A stretch of DNA of 64,000 nucleotides from JBMYRH01 sp049602155 (GCA_049602155.1 JBMYRH010000024.1:1-64000), one strand, 5' to 3'; shown: positions 42,595 to 51,775, counted from the stretch's first letter. A program made the numbers and translations. The notes: a model not told the origin generated them from the letters alone.

Positions 42595-44505
42595 TTAGCC
42601 GCCCATGTAGAAGACGAGGGTGTAGCCCGTCTCGTCGTAGCAGCTCATCCATGGGTCGACGGTCATACATCCGCAGTCGCCTTGTCCGCAGTCCTCGGCG
42701 AGCGCGCCGCAGCTGTTGAAGAACAGCGGCTGATCGGGGCCCATCACGTCGTTCATCGAGATCGTGCACATCTCGCTCTCGGCCAGGCACGTCGTGTCAC
42801 CGCAGGCGAAGGTCTCCTCAGAGCCGAGGTTGCACCCTCCATAGGTGAAGACATCGTAGCCCATCGCCTGCTGTTCGCAGGCGTTGGTGGTGCTCACCGG
42901 ACCGCAGCCACAGGCCCCGACGCCGCCGTCGTCGCAGGCCTCGGGTAACGCTGCGCAGTTACCCATCGAGCCCCAGATCCCGCAGTCGTCATTTGGGAAA
43001 TCACAGAAGAACCCGTCATGACACTCCTTGCTCGTCTGGCATACGCAGGCTTTCTTAGAGCAGTTAAAGCTCTCGCTCACGAGACCGCTCTCGGCGCAGA
43101 AGCAGGTGTTGCAGCCATCGCCTGCTTCGATGCTCTCACCGGGTGTACAGGTCTCAGCGTCGGGGCACTCGATGATGGTCCATCCGCACGCGCCGTCGTC
43201 TTGCATCTCGCAGTCCGAGGGCCCGGCGGTGGTCACACCGTCATCGCACAGGGTGTTGGGCATCCCAGGCATGGGCCCGCAGTCCGCTTCGGTGCATTGG
43301 GGCTCCTGGCACTGACCCTCGAGGCACACCATGCCCTGCTCGGCGCAGTCTTGAGGGGGAAGTCCAGGTGACATGATGCACTCTCCAGTCTGCGGGTCGC
43401 ACTCTTGATAGGTGCCGCTGTGAGCGACGCTGCCCTCGCAAAAGGGAGGCGTGCTTGGGCAGGAGACGGCTGCGCAGAGCCCTTGTTCGTCCTCTACGCA
43501 GGCGCCGTCGACACACACGAGGCCGATCTCGGCGCAGTCCTCTGGGCCCTCCGAGGCGGAGATCACGCACTCTCCATTCTCCGGGTTGCACGTGTAGATG
43601 CCGCCATAGACCGCGGTGCTCCCGTCACAGTAGGACGCGCCGTTTTCGCAGACGACCTCTGCGCAGAGGTCTTCATCCCCCTCCACACAGGCCCCTTCGA
43701 CACAGATGAGCCCTTGAGCTTCGCAGTCCTCGGACTGCATGGGATCCCAATAGCAGCCCCAATCGACGTCGCAGTAGCCCTCGCCGTTGGTCGTGACAGC
43801 GACATTGTCCTCACAGTACGCCTGGTCCTCGACGGTGCAATCGAGCTCTTCGCAGTTGTACTCATCGCCTTCGACACATGCACCGTCGACGCAGATGCCA
43901 CCGTTCGGGCAGGTCTGTGGCATTCCTTCACCCAGGCACTCACCTGTTTCCGGCTGACAGGTCGTCAGGCCGCCCCCGAAGACCTCCGTGTCACTGACGC
44001 AATAGCTCTCGATGGGTTCACAGATCACGTCGGCACAGAGGTCGGTGTCGTCTTCGACGCACTGGCCGTCGACACAGGCCATCCCATCGGCAGCGCAGTC
44101 AAAGGGCTGCTCGGCGGTGGAGGCTAAGCACTCCCCTGATTCGTCGTCACAGGATTGCTCCCACCCGGGATGGAACCAAGTCCCCTCGCAGGTGTCCGGT
44201 ACGCTTTTGCAGTTCTCTTCGTTGCACGGCTCGGGATCAGGACATGTGACCATGGTCCACCCGCACTCTCCGTCTTCCTGGCGTTCACAGGGCCCTGGTC
44301 CGGCCGTGGTGACGCCGTCGTCGCAGAGGTAGTTCGGCGCACCGATGGATGGTCCACACGCCTCTTCGGTGCAGGGTGCGTCTTCCACCACGCCGCTGGT
44401 GTCGTCCCCTGGAAGGTCGTCGGAGGCCTCCTCACAGCCCGTCAGCGTGAGCCATGAGAGCGTGAGTGCAGTGAGCAGAGTTCGTGAGGTCAGCGCAGGT
44501 TGCAT
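42595..44505 (-). CDS. Large Cys-rich repeat lipoprotein
   Basis: ATG 44505 has GGAG seven bases upstream. The signal ends in lipobox LTGCE and an Asp/Ser linker. About 60 Cys are spread over 636 residues. Repeated units are visible. One is CADxVCExxxxYCxxxxxVxGGxxTCxPExGEC followed by GxxCVDGACVEGDE, in about five copies. The other is a CGPxxGxPNxLCDDGVTTAGPxxCExQxDGxCGW unit in two copies, near each end of the array. A C-terminal part has CNTCFCAESG and CGDTTCLAESEMC. No catalytic motif is seen. It is probably a disulfide-stiffened surface protein. Confidence 0.8.
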   Translation of the reverse strand: MQPALTSRTLLTALTLSWLTLTGCEEASDDLPGDDTSGVVEDAPCTEEACGPSIGAPNYLCDDGVTTAGPGPCERQEDGECGWTMVTCPDPEPCNEENCKSVPDTCEGTWFHPGWEQSCDDESGECLASTAEQPFDCAADGMACVDGQCVEDDTDLCADVICEPIESYCVSDTEVFGGGLTTCQPETGECLGEGMPQTCPNGGICVDGACVEGDEYNCEELDCTVEDQAYCEDNVAVTTNGEGYCDVDWGCYWDPMQSEDCEAQGLICVEGACVEGDEDLCAEVVCENGASYCDGSTAVYGGIYTCNPENGECVISASEGPEDCAEIGLVCVDGACVEDEQGLCAAVSCPSTPPFCEGSVAHSGTYQECDPQTGECIMSPGLPPQDCAEQGMVCLEGQCQEPQCTEADCGPMPGMPNTLCDDGVTTAGPSDCEMQDDGACGWTIIECPDAETCTPGESIEAGDGCNTCFCAESGLVSESFNCSKKACVCQTSKECHDGFFCDFPNDDCGIWGSMGNCAALPEACDDGGVGACGCGPVSTTNACEQQAMGYDVFTYGGCNLGSEETFACGDTTCLAESEMCTISMNDVMGPDQPLFFNSCGALAEDCGQGDCGCMTVDPWMSCYDETGYTLVFYMGG

Positions 44506-44651
44506 AGTCGACTCCAAAGAGGGCGCGCAAAGAAAGACAGGGTGCGCGACGGGCGGAGTCTACGAATACGGATGGACCGTGTCGCATTCAAGGCCCCCAC
44601 ACGGAGCCCATGGAGGGCGTTATTCGTGACGTATAAAGGCAGTGTCGAGCC

Positions 44652-44682
44652 AAAAAAAAACCCCGACGCGAGTGCGCCGGGG
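44652..44682 (-). terminator. Intrinsic terminator after the FKBP gene
   Basis: Read on the minus strand, a nine-base-pair GC-rich stem (CCCCGGCGC and GCGTCGGGG, one G-T pair) with a four-base loop is followed directly by nine T. It lies 26 bp after the FKBP stop codon. It is the clearest factor-independent terminator in the window. Confidence 0.93.
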
Positions 44683-44708
44683 CTTTCAGTTCAATGCGAC
44701 GAGTCGCC

Positions 44709-45635
44709 TTATTTCTTAGCTGCGGGTGCAGCAGGCTTTGCAGGCGCCTCAGGTGCGGCCGGCTTGCCAGCCGGAGGAGCGGGCGCTGCGGTCGCGGGCT
44801 TGCGGATCTTCTGCATGCACTCTTGGATCTTCTGCATGTAGGGCTGAAGCTTCTGCATCTGATCGGGGGTCGGGCGACCCGGCGGGCGGATGCCACGGAG
44901 CTTCATCATAGCGGGCTGGGCGCAGCCCATGTCCTCGCACTTGCAGACCGACTCAGCGGCGTCCTTGAGGGCAGCCTCGAACTCACCGAAGAGCTTCTTC
45001 ATCTCCTCGGGGCTCGGTGCCTTCTTGATCTCAAGCAGCTCGACGTCGAAGACGAGCGTGCCCGCAGGAGCGCCAGGGCGACGGGGGGTCTCACCGTAGG
45101 CGAGGTTACCCGGGATCCAGAAGCGACGCTTCTCGCCGACCGTCATGAGGCCAACGCCCTCGGTCCAGCCCTTGATCACGCCGTTGAGCGGGAACTCGGT
45201 GGGCTTGCCGCGCTTGACGGAGCTGTCGAACATCTTGCCGTCAGTCGTCCAGCCTGTGTAGTGCACCTTGACGGTGTCCTCAGCGGCGGGCTTCTCGGTG
45301 CCTGTGCCCTTGTTGAGCACCTTGAACGCCAGGCCGCTGTCGGTCTTGGTGGCGTCCGCAGGCGCGGCTGCGACGTCAGGAGGTGCCGGCAGGTCGCCAG
45401 GCTTGGGGCCCTCTGCAGCAGCGGGTGCAGCAGCGGCGGGCTTGGCGGCAGGCTTTGCAGCCTCAGCCTTCTTGGCCTCGGGCTTGGCCTCGGGCTTTGC
45501 AGCCTCGGGCTTAGCGGCCTCCTTGGCCTCGGGCTTGGCGGCCTCGGGCGCGGGGGTTGGGGCGGCGCTGTCGCCCGACTTGCCACAGCCGGTGAACGCG
45601 AGAGCGGAGATCAAAAGCAGGGTGTACGTTTTCAT
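44709..45635 (-). CDS. FKBP-type peptidyl-prolyl isomerase lipoprotein
   Basis: 308 residues. The signal peptide ends in lipobox FTGCG. A long Ala/Pro/Lys-rich linker (about 60 residues of KPEAKPEAKKAEAAKP type) is suited to reach through the periplasm or wall. The FKBP domain, about residues 100-200, has VHYTGWTTDGKMFDSSVKRG, VIKGWTEGVGLMTVGEKRRF, LAYGETP and LVFDVELLEI, with the binding-pocket Tyr, Asp, Trp and Tyr present. Such enzymes speed proline isomerisation in exported proteins. The C-terminal 90 residues are a helical extension with Cys (VCKCEDMGC) and another Ala/Pro tail; its role is unknown. A strong terminator follows the stop. Confidence 0.94.
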   Translation of the reverse strand: MKTYTLLLISALAFTGCGKSGDSAAPTPAPEAAKPEAKEAAKPEAAKPEAKPEAKKAEAAKPAAKPAAAAPAAAEGPKPGDLPAPPDVAAAPADATKTDSGLAFKVLNKGTGTEKPAAEDTVKVHYTGWTTDGKMFDSSVKRGKPTEFPLNGVIKGWTEGVGLMTVGEKRRFWIPGNLAYGETPRRPGAPAGTLVFDVELLEIKKAPSPEEMKKLFGEFEAALKDAAESVCKCEDMGCAQPAMMKLRGIRPPGRPTPDQMQKLQPYMQKIQECMQKIRKPATAAPAPPAGKPAAPEAPAKPAAPAAKK

Positions 45636-45783
45636 AAGCCGGGGACCTTGCACGACGTCGGGGCGGCTGGCAAGTGCCTTCGAAGTTCATGAGATCGTGA
45701 AGGGCTTTGTGCCGGCGCATGACGTGGGGAGGGGCATCGAACCCGCCGGCAGGCTTTGGCGCTGGCGCCGGTCCCTCTGGGTG

Positions 45784-46767
45784 CTATTCGATCTTCAGCG
45801 GGGCCCCGTTCACGCGCATGGAGGCCTCGATGGCCTCGATGACTCGGACCACTCGGACGCCGAATGCGCCGTCGCTGATCGATGATCGTCCCGTCCGAAT
45901 GGCGTCGATGAAACGATCACATTGGGCGCGGAGGGGCTCGTCACCGGGGACATCGGGGACGTGGAGATCGAGATCTCGGGTGCAGTCATCGGGGGATGAT
46001 TTCCGATACACACGCACGGGGTCCGCCGAGCGGGTATCGTCGAAGGAGACGAGGGCACGGTCTCCGACCAAGGTCACATCTCGCGTCTTCCCAGGGTTGA
46101 GCCAGGAGACGTGCAGGTTCACCAGCACGTCGTTGGGGTAGGTCAAGGTCGTGAACACAGTGTCGGCGCGGTCGTGCTCAGGGGAGGTCCAGGCGCCGCC
46201 GACTGCGGACACGCTGAGTGGATCGGTGTCGAGCCAGCGCAGGACCATCGAGATGTCATGCGACGCCAGATCCCATGCAGCGCTCACGTCGCGCCGGACG
46301 GGGCCTTGATTGGTGCGGATCATGGAGATGTAGCTGAGCCGACCGAGGGCCCCTTCGGTCAAGAGGCGACGCACCAATTCGACCCCAGGGTTGTGCACGA
46401 AGACGTGCCCGACCATCAGCGTTAGATCAGCGTCGTCCGCCCGCTTGGTCAGGTCACGCGCTTCGTCGAGGTTGGCGGTCAGGGGCTTCTCGATGAAGAG
46501 GTGCTTCCCCTGCGCGATGGCCGCAAGGCCGAGGCGATAGTGGGTCGCCGTCGGGGTGGCGATGACGACGGCGGTCACCGCGGGATCGCTCAGGGCGTCG
46601 CCCAAGGTCGCTGTGGCGCGGACATCAGGGTGACGCGCGACGATGCGCTGCCGCGCGGCCGGATCGAGGTCGACGACCCATCGGACACGCGCGTGAGCGC
46701 TTCGGTGGAATGTGCGGATGAGGTTGGGGCCCCACAGCCCAGCACCAATGACGGCGAGCTCGATCAT
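45784..46767 (-). CDS. Gfo/Idh/MocA-family oxidoreductase
   Basis: 327 residues. A Rossmann start (VIGAGLWGPNLIRTF), the EKPLTANLDEA segment (catalytic Lys region) and GHVFVHNPGV place it in the Gfo/Idh/MocA family of NAD(P)-dependent sugar or sugar-nucleotide dehydrogenases. The C-terminal half has the usual dimer sheet (DISMVLRWL, VNLHVSWLNPGKTR). This subgroup often acts on UDP-sugar precursors in surface polysaccharide synthesis, but the substrate cannot be told here. ATG 46767 gives the conserved MIELAVIGAG start. It is divergent from a formyltransferase gene with 52 bp between, which could mean a shared role in sugar modification. Confidence 0.9.
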   Translation of the reverse strand: MIELAVIGAGLWGPNLIRTFHRSAHARVRWVVDLDPAARQRIVARHPDVRATATLGDALSDPAVTAVVIATPTATHYRLGLAAIAQGKHLFIEKPLTANLDEARDLTKRADDADLTLMVGHVFVHNPGVELVRRLLTEGALGRLSYISMIRTNQGPVRRDVSAAWDLASHDISMVLRWLDTDPLSVSAVGGAWTSPEHDRADTVFTTLTYPNDVLVNLHVSWLNPGKTRDVTLVGDRALVSFDDTRSADPVRVYRKSSPDDCTRDLDLHVPDVPGDEPLRAQCDRFIDAIRTGRSSISDGAFGVRVVRVIEAIEASMRVNGAPLKIE

Positions 46768-46819
46768 GCCCTCATTGGTATCAGGTGACAGCCCGGGGAC
46801 CAACTGAGATAGTGGCCGC

Positions 46820-47479
46820 ATGGAAGAGGCCGAGGTCACTCAGGTGGTCCTGCTCGGGAAGGGGGACCTGGCGATTCGAGTCGGTCAGTGGCTCCGCGAT
46901 GCGCCGGGCTATGCGCTCTCATGGGTCGTCCCGGTGCTCCCGGAGCCGACTTGGACCGGCTCGCTTCGCGCGTGGGCGCAGGCCGAAGGGGTCCCCGTCG
47001 TGGAGAGCGGTCGATGGCAGGACCTGCCGGCGTCCTTCTCTCCGGATCTCGCGCTCTCGATCTTCTGCCACCAGATCTTCCCGCCAAGGTTCATCACTCG
47101 CTGCGGTCGTATCTTGAACCTGCACAACTCCCCTTTGCCGCGCTACCGGGGGATGGCCCCCATTAACTGGGCGCTCAAGAACGGCGAGCGTGAGCACGGC
47201 GTCACCCTCCACGAGATCACCCCGTCGATTGACGCCGGCCCGATCGTGGCGCAACTGCGCTACCCCATTGCGCCAGAGTCCGATGAGGTCATCGACGTCT
47301 ATCGCCGGGCATTGGAGCACGGTTGGGCCTTGATGGCGGACTGCTTACCGCGCCTGCAGAGCCTCACGAGTCACCCTCAGGACGAGGCTCAGGCGACTCA
47401 CTATACAGCCCGCGATTTAGACGCCTTGGGTGACCGACGTTGGTTCACTCGGCAGGAGGGTGGACCCCGAGAGAGGTGA
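46820..47479 (+). CDS. Formyltransferase-family protein, single domain
   Basis: 219 residues. The formyltetrahydrofolate-binding core is present: VVLLGKGDLAIRV at the start, the catalytic NLHNSPLPRYRGMAPINWAL (N, H and S around the active site), HGVTLHEI and SIDAGPIVAQ with its conserved Asp. Methionyl-tRNA formyltransferase is longer and has a C-terminal OB-like domain, absent here. The protein is therefore more likely a sugar or small-molecule N-formyltransferase, though it could also be a hydrolase-type relative. The divergent oxidoreductase supports a sugar-modification setting. The SD is weak. Confidence 0.82.
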   Translation: MEEAEVTQVVLLGKGDLAIRVGQWLRDAPGYALSWVVPVLPEPTWTGSLRAWAQAEGVPVVESGRWQDLPASFSPDLALSIFCHQIFPPRFITRCGRILNLHNSPLPRYRGMAPINWALKNGEREHGVTLHEITPSIDAGPIVAQLRYPIAPESDEVIDVYRRALEHGWALMADCLPRLQSLTSHPQDEAQATHYTARDLDALGDRRWFTRQEGGPRER

Positions 47480-47515
47480 GCAGGTCATGGACAAACGCCC
47501 TCGGACTGTTCGACG

Positions 47516-49414
47516 ATGACATGGCAACCTTGGCCGATGTCGGTGGACGTGACCCGCTCTCGCTCTGACCAACCCCCTCGCGTCCTGCCCGACACCGTGC
47601 CACGCCGTGGCGCCGACGCGGCGCTGAGCGAGGAGCGCACGCCGTTCGGGCGCTACAGCCTCTTTGAGGTCCTTGGCCAAACCGCTTACACGGAGGTCTT
47701 TCGAGCGCGAGTAGACGGCCCTGAGGGCTTCGAGAAGACGTGCGCTGTCGAGCGACTGGCGTCTCTGTATTTGAACGATCCTGCGGCCCTTGAGGCGTTT
47801 CAATTTCGTGCGCAGCTGGGCTCCCGGTTGCACCACCCCAACCTCGTCGAGGTGTATGACGCGGGGCAAGTCGATGGGCAGCCATACGTGGCGCGGGAGT
47901 ATGTCGACGGGATGCCACTGTCGGCCTACTTGGACGCATGCCGAGAGGCGGACACGGCTCCCCCCGTGGCGCTGGCGCTCTACATCACCGGCGAGCTGTG
48001 CCGCGCTGTCTCTTATCTGCAGGGGCTCACGGACGGCGAGGGGCGCCCTAAGCCGATCGCCCATGGAAACTTGAGCCCGCGCCACATTTTCCTGGGGCGA
48101 CAGGGGGCGGTGAAGCTCATCGACTTTGCGCTCCCCGAGTCCGGTGAGGTGGACGCGGGCAATGACCTCATTGACGTCGCGCATGTGTGCCACGCGATCT
48201 TGCTCAGCCGTGAGCCGACCGAGGCCGAGCGCGACACGTTGGCGTCGGTGCCGCCGCGCCTCGCAGCGGTGCTGCGCAGGGCGATCTCCGGCCACTTGGA
48301 CCCCAATGGCCTCCAAGACGGCGTGATTGATTTTGGCTTCGATGCCGGGGTACGGGTCTCTGATTGGGCGCTCACACAGAGCCTCCAGGCGCTCGATGGC
48401 GGTGATGTCAGCGTCGAGGGCGCGCCGACCACGCGGCCCGTCGGCTCGGCGCGGCCGACCGTGGGCGAGCCGACCTATCGGGTGCAGAGCGCCGCAGGCA
48501 GTCGCTTGGGCGTGATCTCTCAAGCGAACCTCACCTCCATGCTCCTCAGCGATGTCCTCGCCCCCACCGCGATGGTGAGTGTGGACTACGGACCATGGCA
48601 GCCTCTCGAGGAGCTCCCCATCTTCAACGAGGTCGGGCAACGGGAGGAGGTCCCATCGGTCGCCACCATGAGCGCCCCGCTCGACGCGATGTCCTTGCCG
48701 GCATTCGCGCTCCAGATCGGGCTCGAGGGGCTCTCCGGCTGCTTGCGCATGAGGCAGGGCGCGCTCTTGAAGCAGTTCTGGTTTCGACGCGGCGTCCCTG
48801 TCCACTCGAGCTCCACCTCAGAGGACGAACTCCTTGGCCCCAGCATGGTCCGCGCCGGGCTCATTGACGACGCCGCATTAGAGGCCGCGCAGCGTGTGAT
48901 GACCCTCGAGGGGGGGCTCCTAGGCGAGGTCCTGTTGCGCCATGGGCTCTGCAGCGCGGGGGCGCTCCACCGCGGTCTGGAGGAGCAGCTCCGACATCGC
49001 TTTCATGCCTTGCTTCATTGGCCTCTGGGCGACTTGAGTTTTATCGAAGGGCATGAGCCGGTCGGTGAGGTCCTCCGGATGAGCTACGACGCCGTTCAGC
49101 TCGTCACCGAGATGGTGCGTCGGTGTTACGACGAGGCGAAGCTCCTGGAGCTGCTCCAGCCCTACTTGGACGCGTCCCTCAGCCTCGACGCTGAGGGACC
49201 GGTGACCCATGACAGCCTGCGACTCAACGGCCGCGAGCTACGTCAGCTGGGCAGCCTGATGGAGGGGATGAGCTTACGCGAGCAGCTGCAGCAGCGACCT
49301 GATGCGCCGGAAGAGCGACTCACGATCCTCCGGGTCGTCTTCTTGCTCTTCAGCGCCAAGGTCGTCTCCTTTGACAGCCTGCGACAGAAGAAGCGGACGA
49401 TGCGCCGTCGCTAG
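47516..49414 (+). CDS. Pseudokinase fused to a DUF4388-like domain
   Basis: 632 residues, no membrane segment. Residues about 42-320 have a Hanks-type kinase fold (FGRYSLFEVLGQTAYTEVFRA, HHPNLVEVYDAGQVDGQPYVAREYVDG), but the active site is broken. The glycine loop is GQTAYT. The VAIK lysine is Glu79 (CAVERL). The HRDLKPxN loop is H183-G-N-L-S-P-R-H, so Asp, Lys and Asn are all replaced. The DFG motif is D203-F-A. It is therefore predicted to be catalytically dead. The C-terminal half, about residues 390-600, looks like a DUF4388 (PATAN)-type domain: FALQIGLEGLSGCLRMRQG, FRRGVPVHSSS, LLGEVLLRHGL. Such domains are common in myxobacterial signalling proteins. A regulatory, protein-binding role is inferred. 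A second ATG at 47537 is possible. Confidence 0.82.
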   Translation: MTWQPWPMSVDVTRSRSDQPPRVLPDTVPRRGADAALSEERTPFGRYSLFEVLGQTAYTEVFRARVDGPEGFEKTCAVERLASLYLNDPAALEAFQFRAQLGSRLHHPNLVEVYDAGQVDGQPYVAREYVDGMPLSAYLDACREADTAPPVALALYITGELCRAVSYLQGLTDGEGRPKPIAHGNLSPRHIFLGRQGAVKLIDFALPESGEVDAGNDLIDVAHVCHAILLSREPTEAERDTLASVPPRLAAVLRRAISGHLDPNGLQDGVIDFGFDAGVRVSDWALTQSLQALDGGDVSVEGAPTTRPVGSARPTVGEPTYRVQSAAGSRLGVISQANLTSMLLSDVLAPTAMVSVDYGPWQPLEELPIFNEVGQREEVPSVATMSAPLDAMSLPAFALQIGLEGLSGCLRMRQGALLKQFWFRRGVPVHSSSTSEDELLGPSMVRAGLIDDAALEAAQRVMTLEGGLLGEVLLRHGLCSAGALHRGLEEQLRHRFHALLHWPLGDLSFIEGHEPVGEVLRMSYDAVQLVTEMVRRCYDEAKLLELLQPYLDASLSLDAEGPVTHDSLRLNGRELRQLGSLMEGMSLREQLQQRPDAPEERLTILRVVFLLFSAKVVSFDSLRQKKRTMRRR

Positions 49415-49418
49415 CTCC

Positions 49419-50147
49419 CTAGAGCGCTGCGCGATCAGTGCGCTCAGCGATGACGAAGCGAGGCGGAGTGTCGGCGACCGGGGGGCCCGGCGCGATGCCG
49501 TCGCGGAGGCCCGTCCAGGCCATCTTTAGCCGGCGACCCCATCTGTACGAGGTCTCCCCAGCGAGGCGTTCGCTGTGCTGAAAGTCGACGAGCGTACGAG
49601 GGAGGTCAGGGTCGCCCATCAACCCGTAGAGCCAGGAGTCGACCCCATGGGCCATGATCCATGCCACGTTGCGTCGTGAGAGCATCCTGAAGTTCCCGAC
49701 CCCGCGGTCGTAGCGCTCTGACGCGAGGGTGTTGAGGGCGGTGTAGAACATCTCCGTCAGGCCCTTTTGCACCCAGGGTTGATTTCGCCGCTGCTTGCGC
49801 GCCAACACCAAGTCATGCCCTGCGATGGCTGCTTGGTAGAGGGCCTGGATGCTCTCTGGGGGCTCCTGAAGATCACCGTCGATGACGACGACCCAGTCGG
49901 CGTCACATTGAGAGAGGCCCGCTCGGATCGCGGTGAATTGGCCGACGTTCTTCGCCAAGCGCAGGCCGATGAACCGAGGCTCCTTCGCGGCGGCGGAGGC
50001 GACCTGTGACCACGTCGAATCCGAGGAGCCGTCATCGACCAGGTGGACGGTCCAATCGTCGGTGATCGGGCTCAGGGCTGCGGCCACGCGGCTCATCAGC
50101 GCTTCTACACAGGCGGCCTCGTTGAAGAGAGGCGCGACGACGGTCAT
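49419..50147 (-). CDS. Family 2 glycosyltransferase (polyprenyl-phosphate type)
   Basis: About 242 residues. GT-A motifs are present: MTVVAPLFNEA, LVDDGSSDSTW, RLAKNVGQFTAIRAGL and the DxD-type DGDLQEPPE. This is the pattern of dolichyl/undecaprenyl-phosphate sugar transferases (Dpm1, ArnC). No C-terminal membrane helices are seen, unlike ArnC or GtrB, so it is a soluble Dpm1-like form. ATG 50147 has GAGGGG nine bases upstream; ATGs at 50168 and 50156 are also in frame. It is convergent with the pseudokinase gene (4 bp apart) and divergent from the membrane/propeller pair. Confidence 0.9.
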   Translation of the reverse strand: MTVVAPLFNEAACVEALMSRVAAALSPITDDWTVHLVDDGSSDSTWSQVASAAAKEPRFIGLRLAKNVGQFTAIRAGLSQCDADWVVVIDGDLQEPPESIQALYQAAIAGHDLVLARKQRRNQPWVQKGLTEMFYTALNTLASERYDRGVGNFRMLSRRNVAWIMAHGVDSWLYGLMGDPDLPRTLVDFQHSERLAGETSYRWGRRLKMAWTGLRDGIAPGPPVADTPPRFVIAERTDRAAL

Positions 50148-50278
50148 GCGTGGCATCCCCTCAGTCATGCCACGAGCAGAGGGTGCTGTCGATGGACGAG
50201 GGGGCACGCGGGCGGGCTCGGGTCGCGCATCCGCCTAGGAGAGTCGCCCGCGGCTCGGGGCGCTGCTATCCTCGGCCA

Positions 50279-51775
50279 ATGACTGACCACGCTGGCGCCG
50301 GGCTCACCCGCACCGAGCTCGTCTCTGTCGCCCTGATGGCCGCGATCATGGGGACCTTTGCCCAGGGGTATCACCCCACGAACCCCCCGGGCACGCTCTT
50401 CCTTCGCGGGTTCTTTGCGGCCGTAGGGCTGTGGGCTGTGGTGCGACTGATTCGCCCGGGCCCAGCCTCGTCGTGGTGGCGTCGCTTGCTGATGGGCGCT
50501 GCTCTGCTCGGTGGTCTCCCTGTCGCCGGCATGACCGTCGGGACGAGCTGGCTGGTGTTGCAGATGCGCCTCCCGGACCTCGCGATCCCCCTCATCCTCG
50601 CTCAGATCGTGCTCGTGCTCACCCTCTGCGCCTGGGCATGGCGCGCCCCCGCGGTGCGCCGTCATGTCGCCCGCATGGTGGCCCTAGCGCTGTTCCTCAA
50701 CGCCTTCGCTTATATCCCGCTCGCGATCTGGATCTGGAGCCCACCGGCCGCCTCAGAGTGTGCCGCTGTGGCCCGACCGGGGGTGACGCGCTTGACGCCA
50801 CAGACCTACCCAGACGCCCTCTCTATCCCCTACGAGGTCCGCTACATCCCGGAAGAGAAGAAGGTGCTGGCGACCTTCAAGATGGCGGGCAACACCGTCC
50901 TCGACTTCTGGGATGACCCCGACGCCAATCGCCTCGTCGTCATCGACGTCGCCGACCCTGAGTCCCCAGTCTTGGCGGACCTCCCGTTGCCGGGAGACAC
51001 GCTGCCCGAGCACACCGATTACAACCCGGCGCGGCGAGAGATCGTCCTCAACCGTGTCGGCTATGACGTCAATTCCCTCGACTTCATCCCCCTCGCCGCG
51101 TTCCCCGAGCTTTCGCTGCGGGCGCGGCGCGATCTCGACTACGCGCCACAAGGGGTCGTCGTGTTCCCAGATCACGAGACGATCGGGGTGTTCAGCGTCG
51201 ATCTGCGCTTCGAGGCAGTCGACCCTGTGACCGGGGCGCCGAGGGACCGTCAACGTATCCCGTACGGCGGACCGACCGTGATGGTCACCAACCTGACCCG
51301 AGCCCCGGGCAGTGACCTGCTCTACGTCTCGACCTTTGGTCAGATGGTCAAAGAGTTGAACTTGACCACGCGTGAGCTGCGGCAGGGCAAGGTGCCCTTC
51401 GGCGGTGGTGACATTGTGCATGTCCCCGAGATGAAGCGCGTCTATCAAGCGAACATGGTCTTCCGCGGGCTGAACGTCTTGGACACGCGCACCATGCGGC
51501 TTGATCGTTCGCTGGAGCTCTCGTACCAGCCGCGGGCTGTGACCGCTGACTATGGTCGCGACCTCTTGATGGTCGGGGCGTGGTTTGACGGCGCGGTGCA
51601 CCTCTATCGCCTGAGCACCCTCGAGGCGCTCGGGCCGCCGGTCTCGGTCGGCACCTACCTGCGGAAAATCAGCTATGACGCCGAGCGAGGCCTCCTCTAC
51701 GCGGGCTCCCGCTGTGGTGTGTACCAAGTGGACTTGGACCGCGTGGCTGAAGGCGCCTCCAAGGGGACCCCGTGA
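50279..51775 (+). CDS. Membrane protein with C-terminal beta-propeller-like domain
   Basis: About 498 residues. Four or five hydrophobic segments lie in the first 165 residues (LVSVALMAAIMGTFAQGY, FFAAVGLWAVVRLI, LLMGAALLGGLPVAGMTVG, IPLILAQIVLVLTLCAWAW, LALFLNAFAYIPLAIWIW). The remaining 330 residues are beta-rich repeats of about 40-45 residues, such as VLATFKMAGNTVLDFWDD, RLVVIDVADPESPVLADLPL, DLLYVSTFGQMVKELNL, RVYQANMVFRGLNVLDT and LLMVGAWFDGAVHLYRL. These look like a YVTN/WD-type propeller outside the membrane. The function is unknown. The stop overlaps the GTG start of the next gene (GTGA), so the two form a coupled pair. Confidence 0.75.
   Translation: MTDHAGAGLTRTELVSVALMAAIMGTFAQGYHPTNPPGTLFLRGFFAAVGLWAVVRLIRPGPASSWWRRLLMGAALLGGLPVAGMTVGTSWLVLQMRLPDLAIPLILAQIVLVLTLCAWAWRAPAVRRHVARMVALALFLNAFAYIPLAIWIWSPPAASECAAVARPGVTRLTPQTYPDALSIPYEVRYIPEEKKVLATFKMAGNTVLDFWDDPDANRLVVIDVADPESPVLADLPLPGDTLPEHTDYNPARREIVLNRVGYDVNSLDFIPLAAFPELSLRARRDLDYAPQGVVVFPDHETIGVFSVDLRFEAVDPVTGAPRDRQRIPYGGPTVMVTNLTRAPGSDLLYVSTFGQMVKELNLTTRELRQGKVPFGGGDIVHVPEMKRVYQANMVFRGLNVLDTRTMRLDRSLELSYQPRAVTADYGRDLLMVGAWFDGAVHLYRLSTLEALGPPVSVGTYLRKISYDAERGLLYAGSRCGVYQVDLDRVAEGASKGTP

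Noticed and set aside
44694..45692. A 330-codon open frame on the plus strand over the FKBP gene
   Set aside because: It is a shadow of the Ala/Lys-rich linker and FKBP domain, rich in Leu/Gly/Cys by codon complement. The FKBP frame carries the real motifs.
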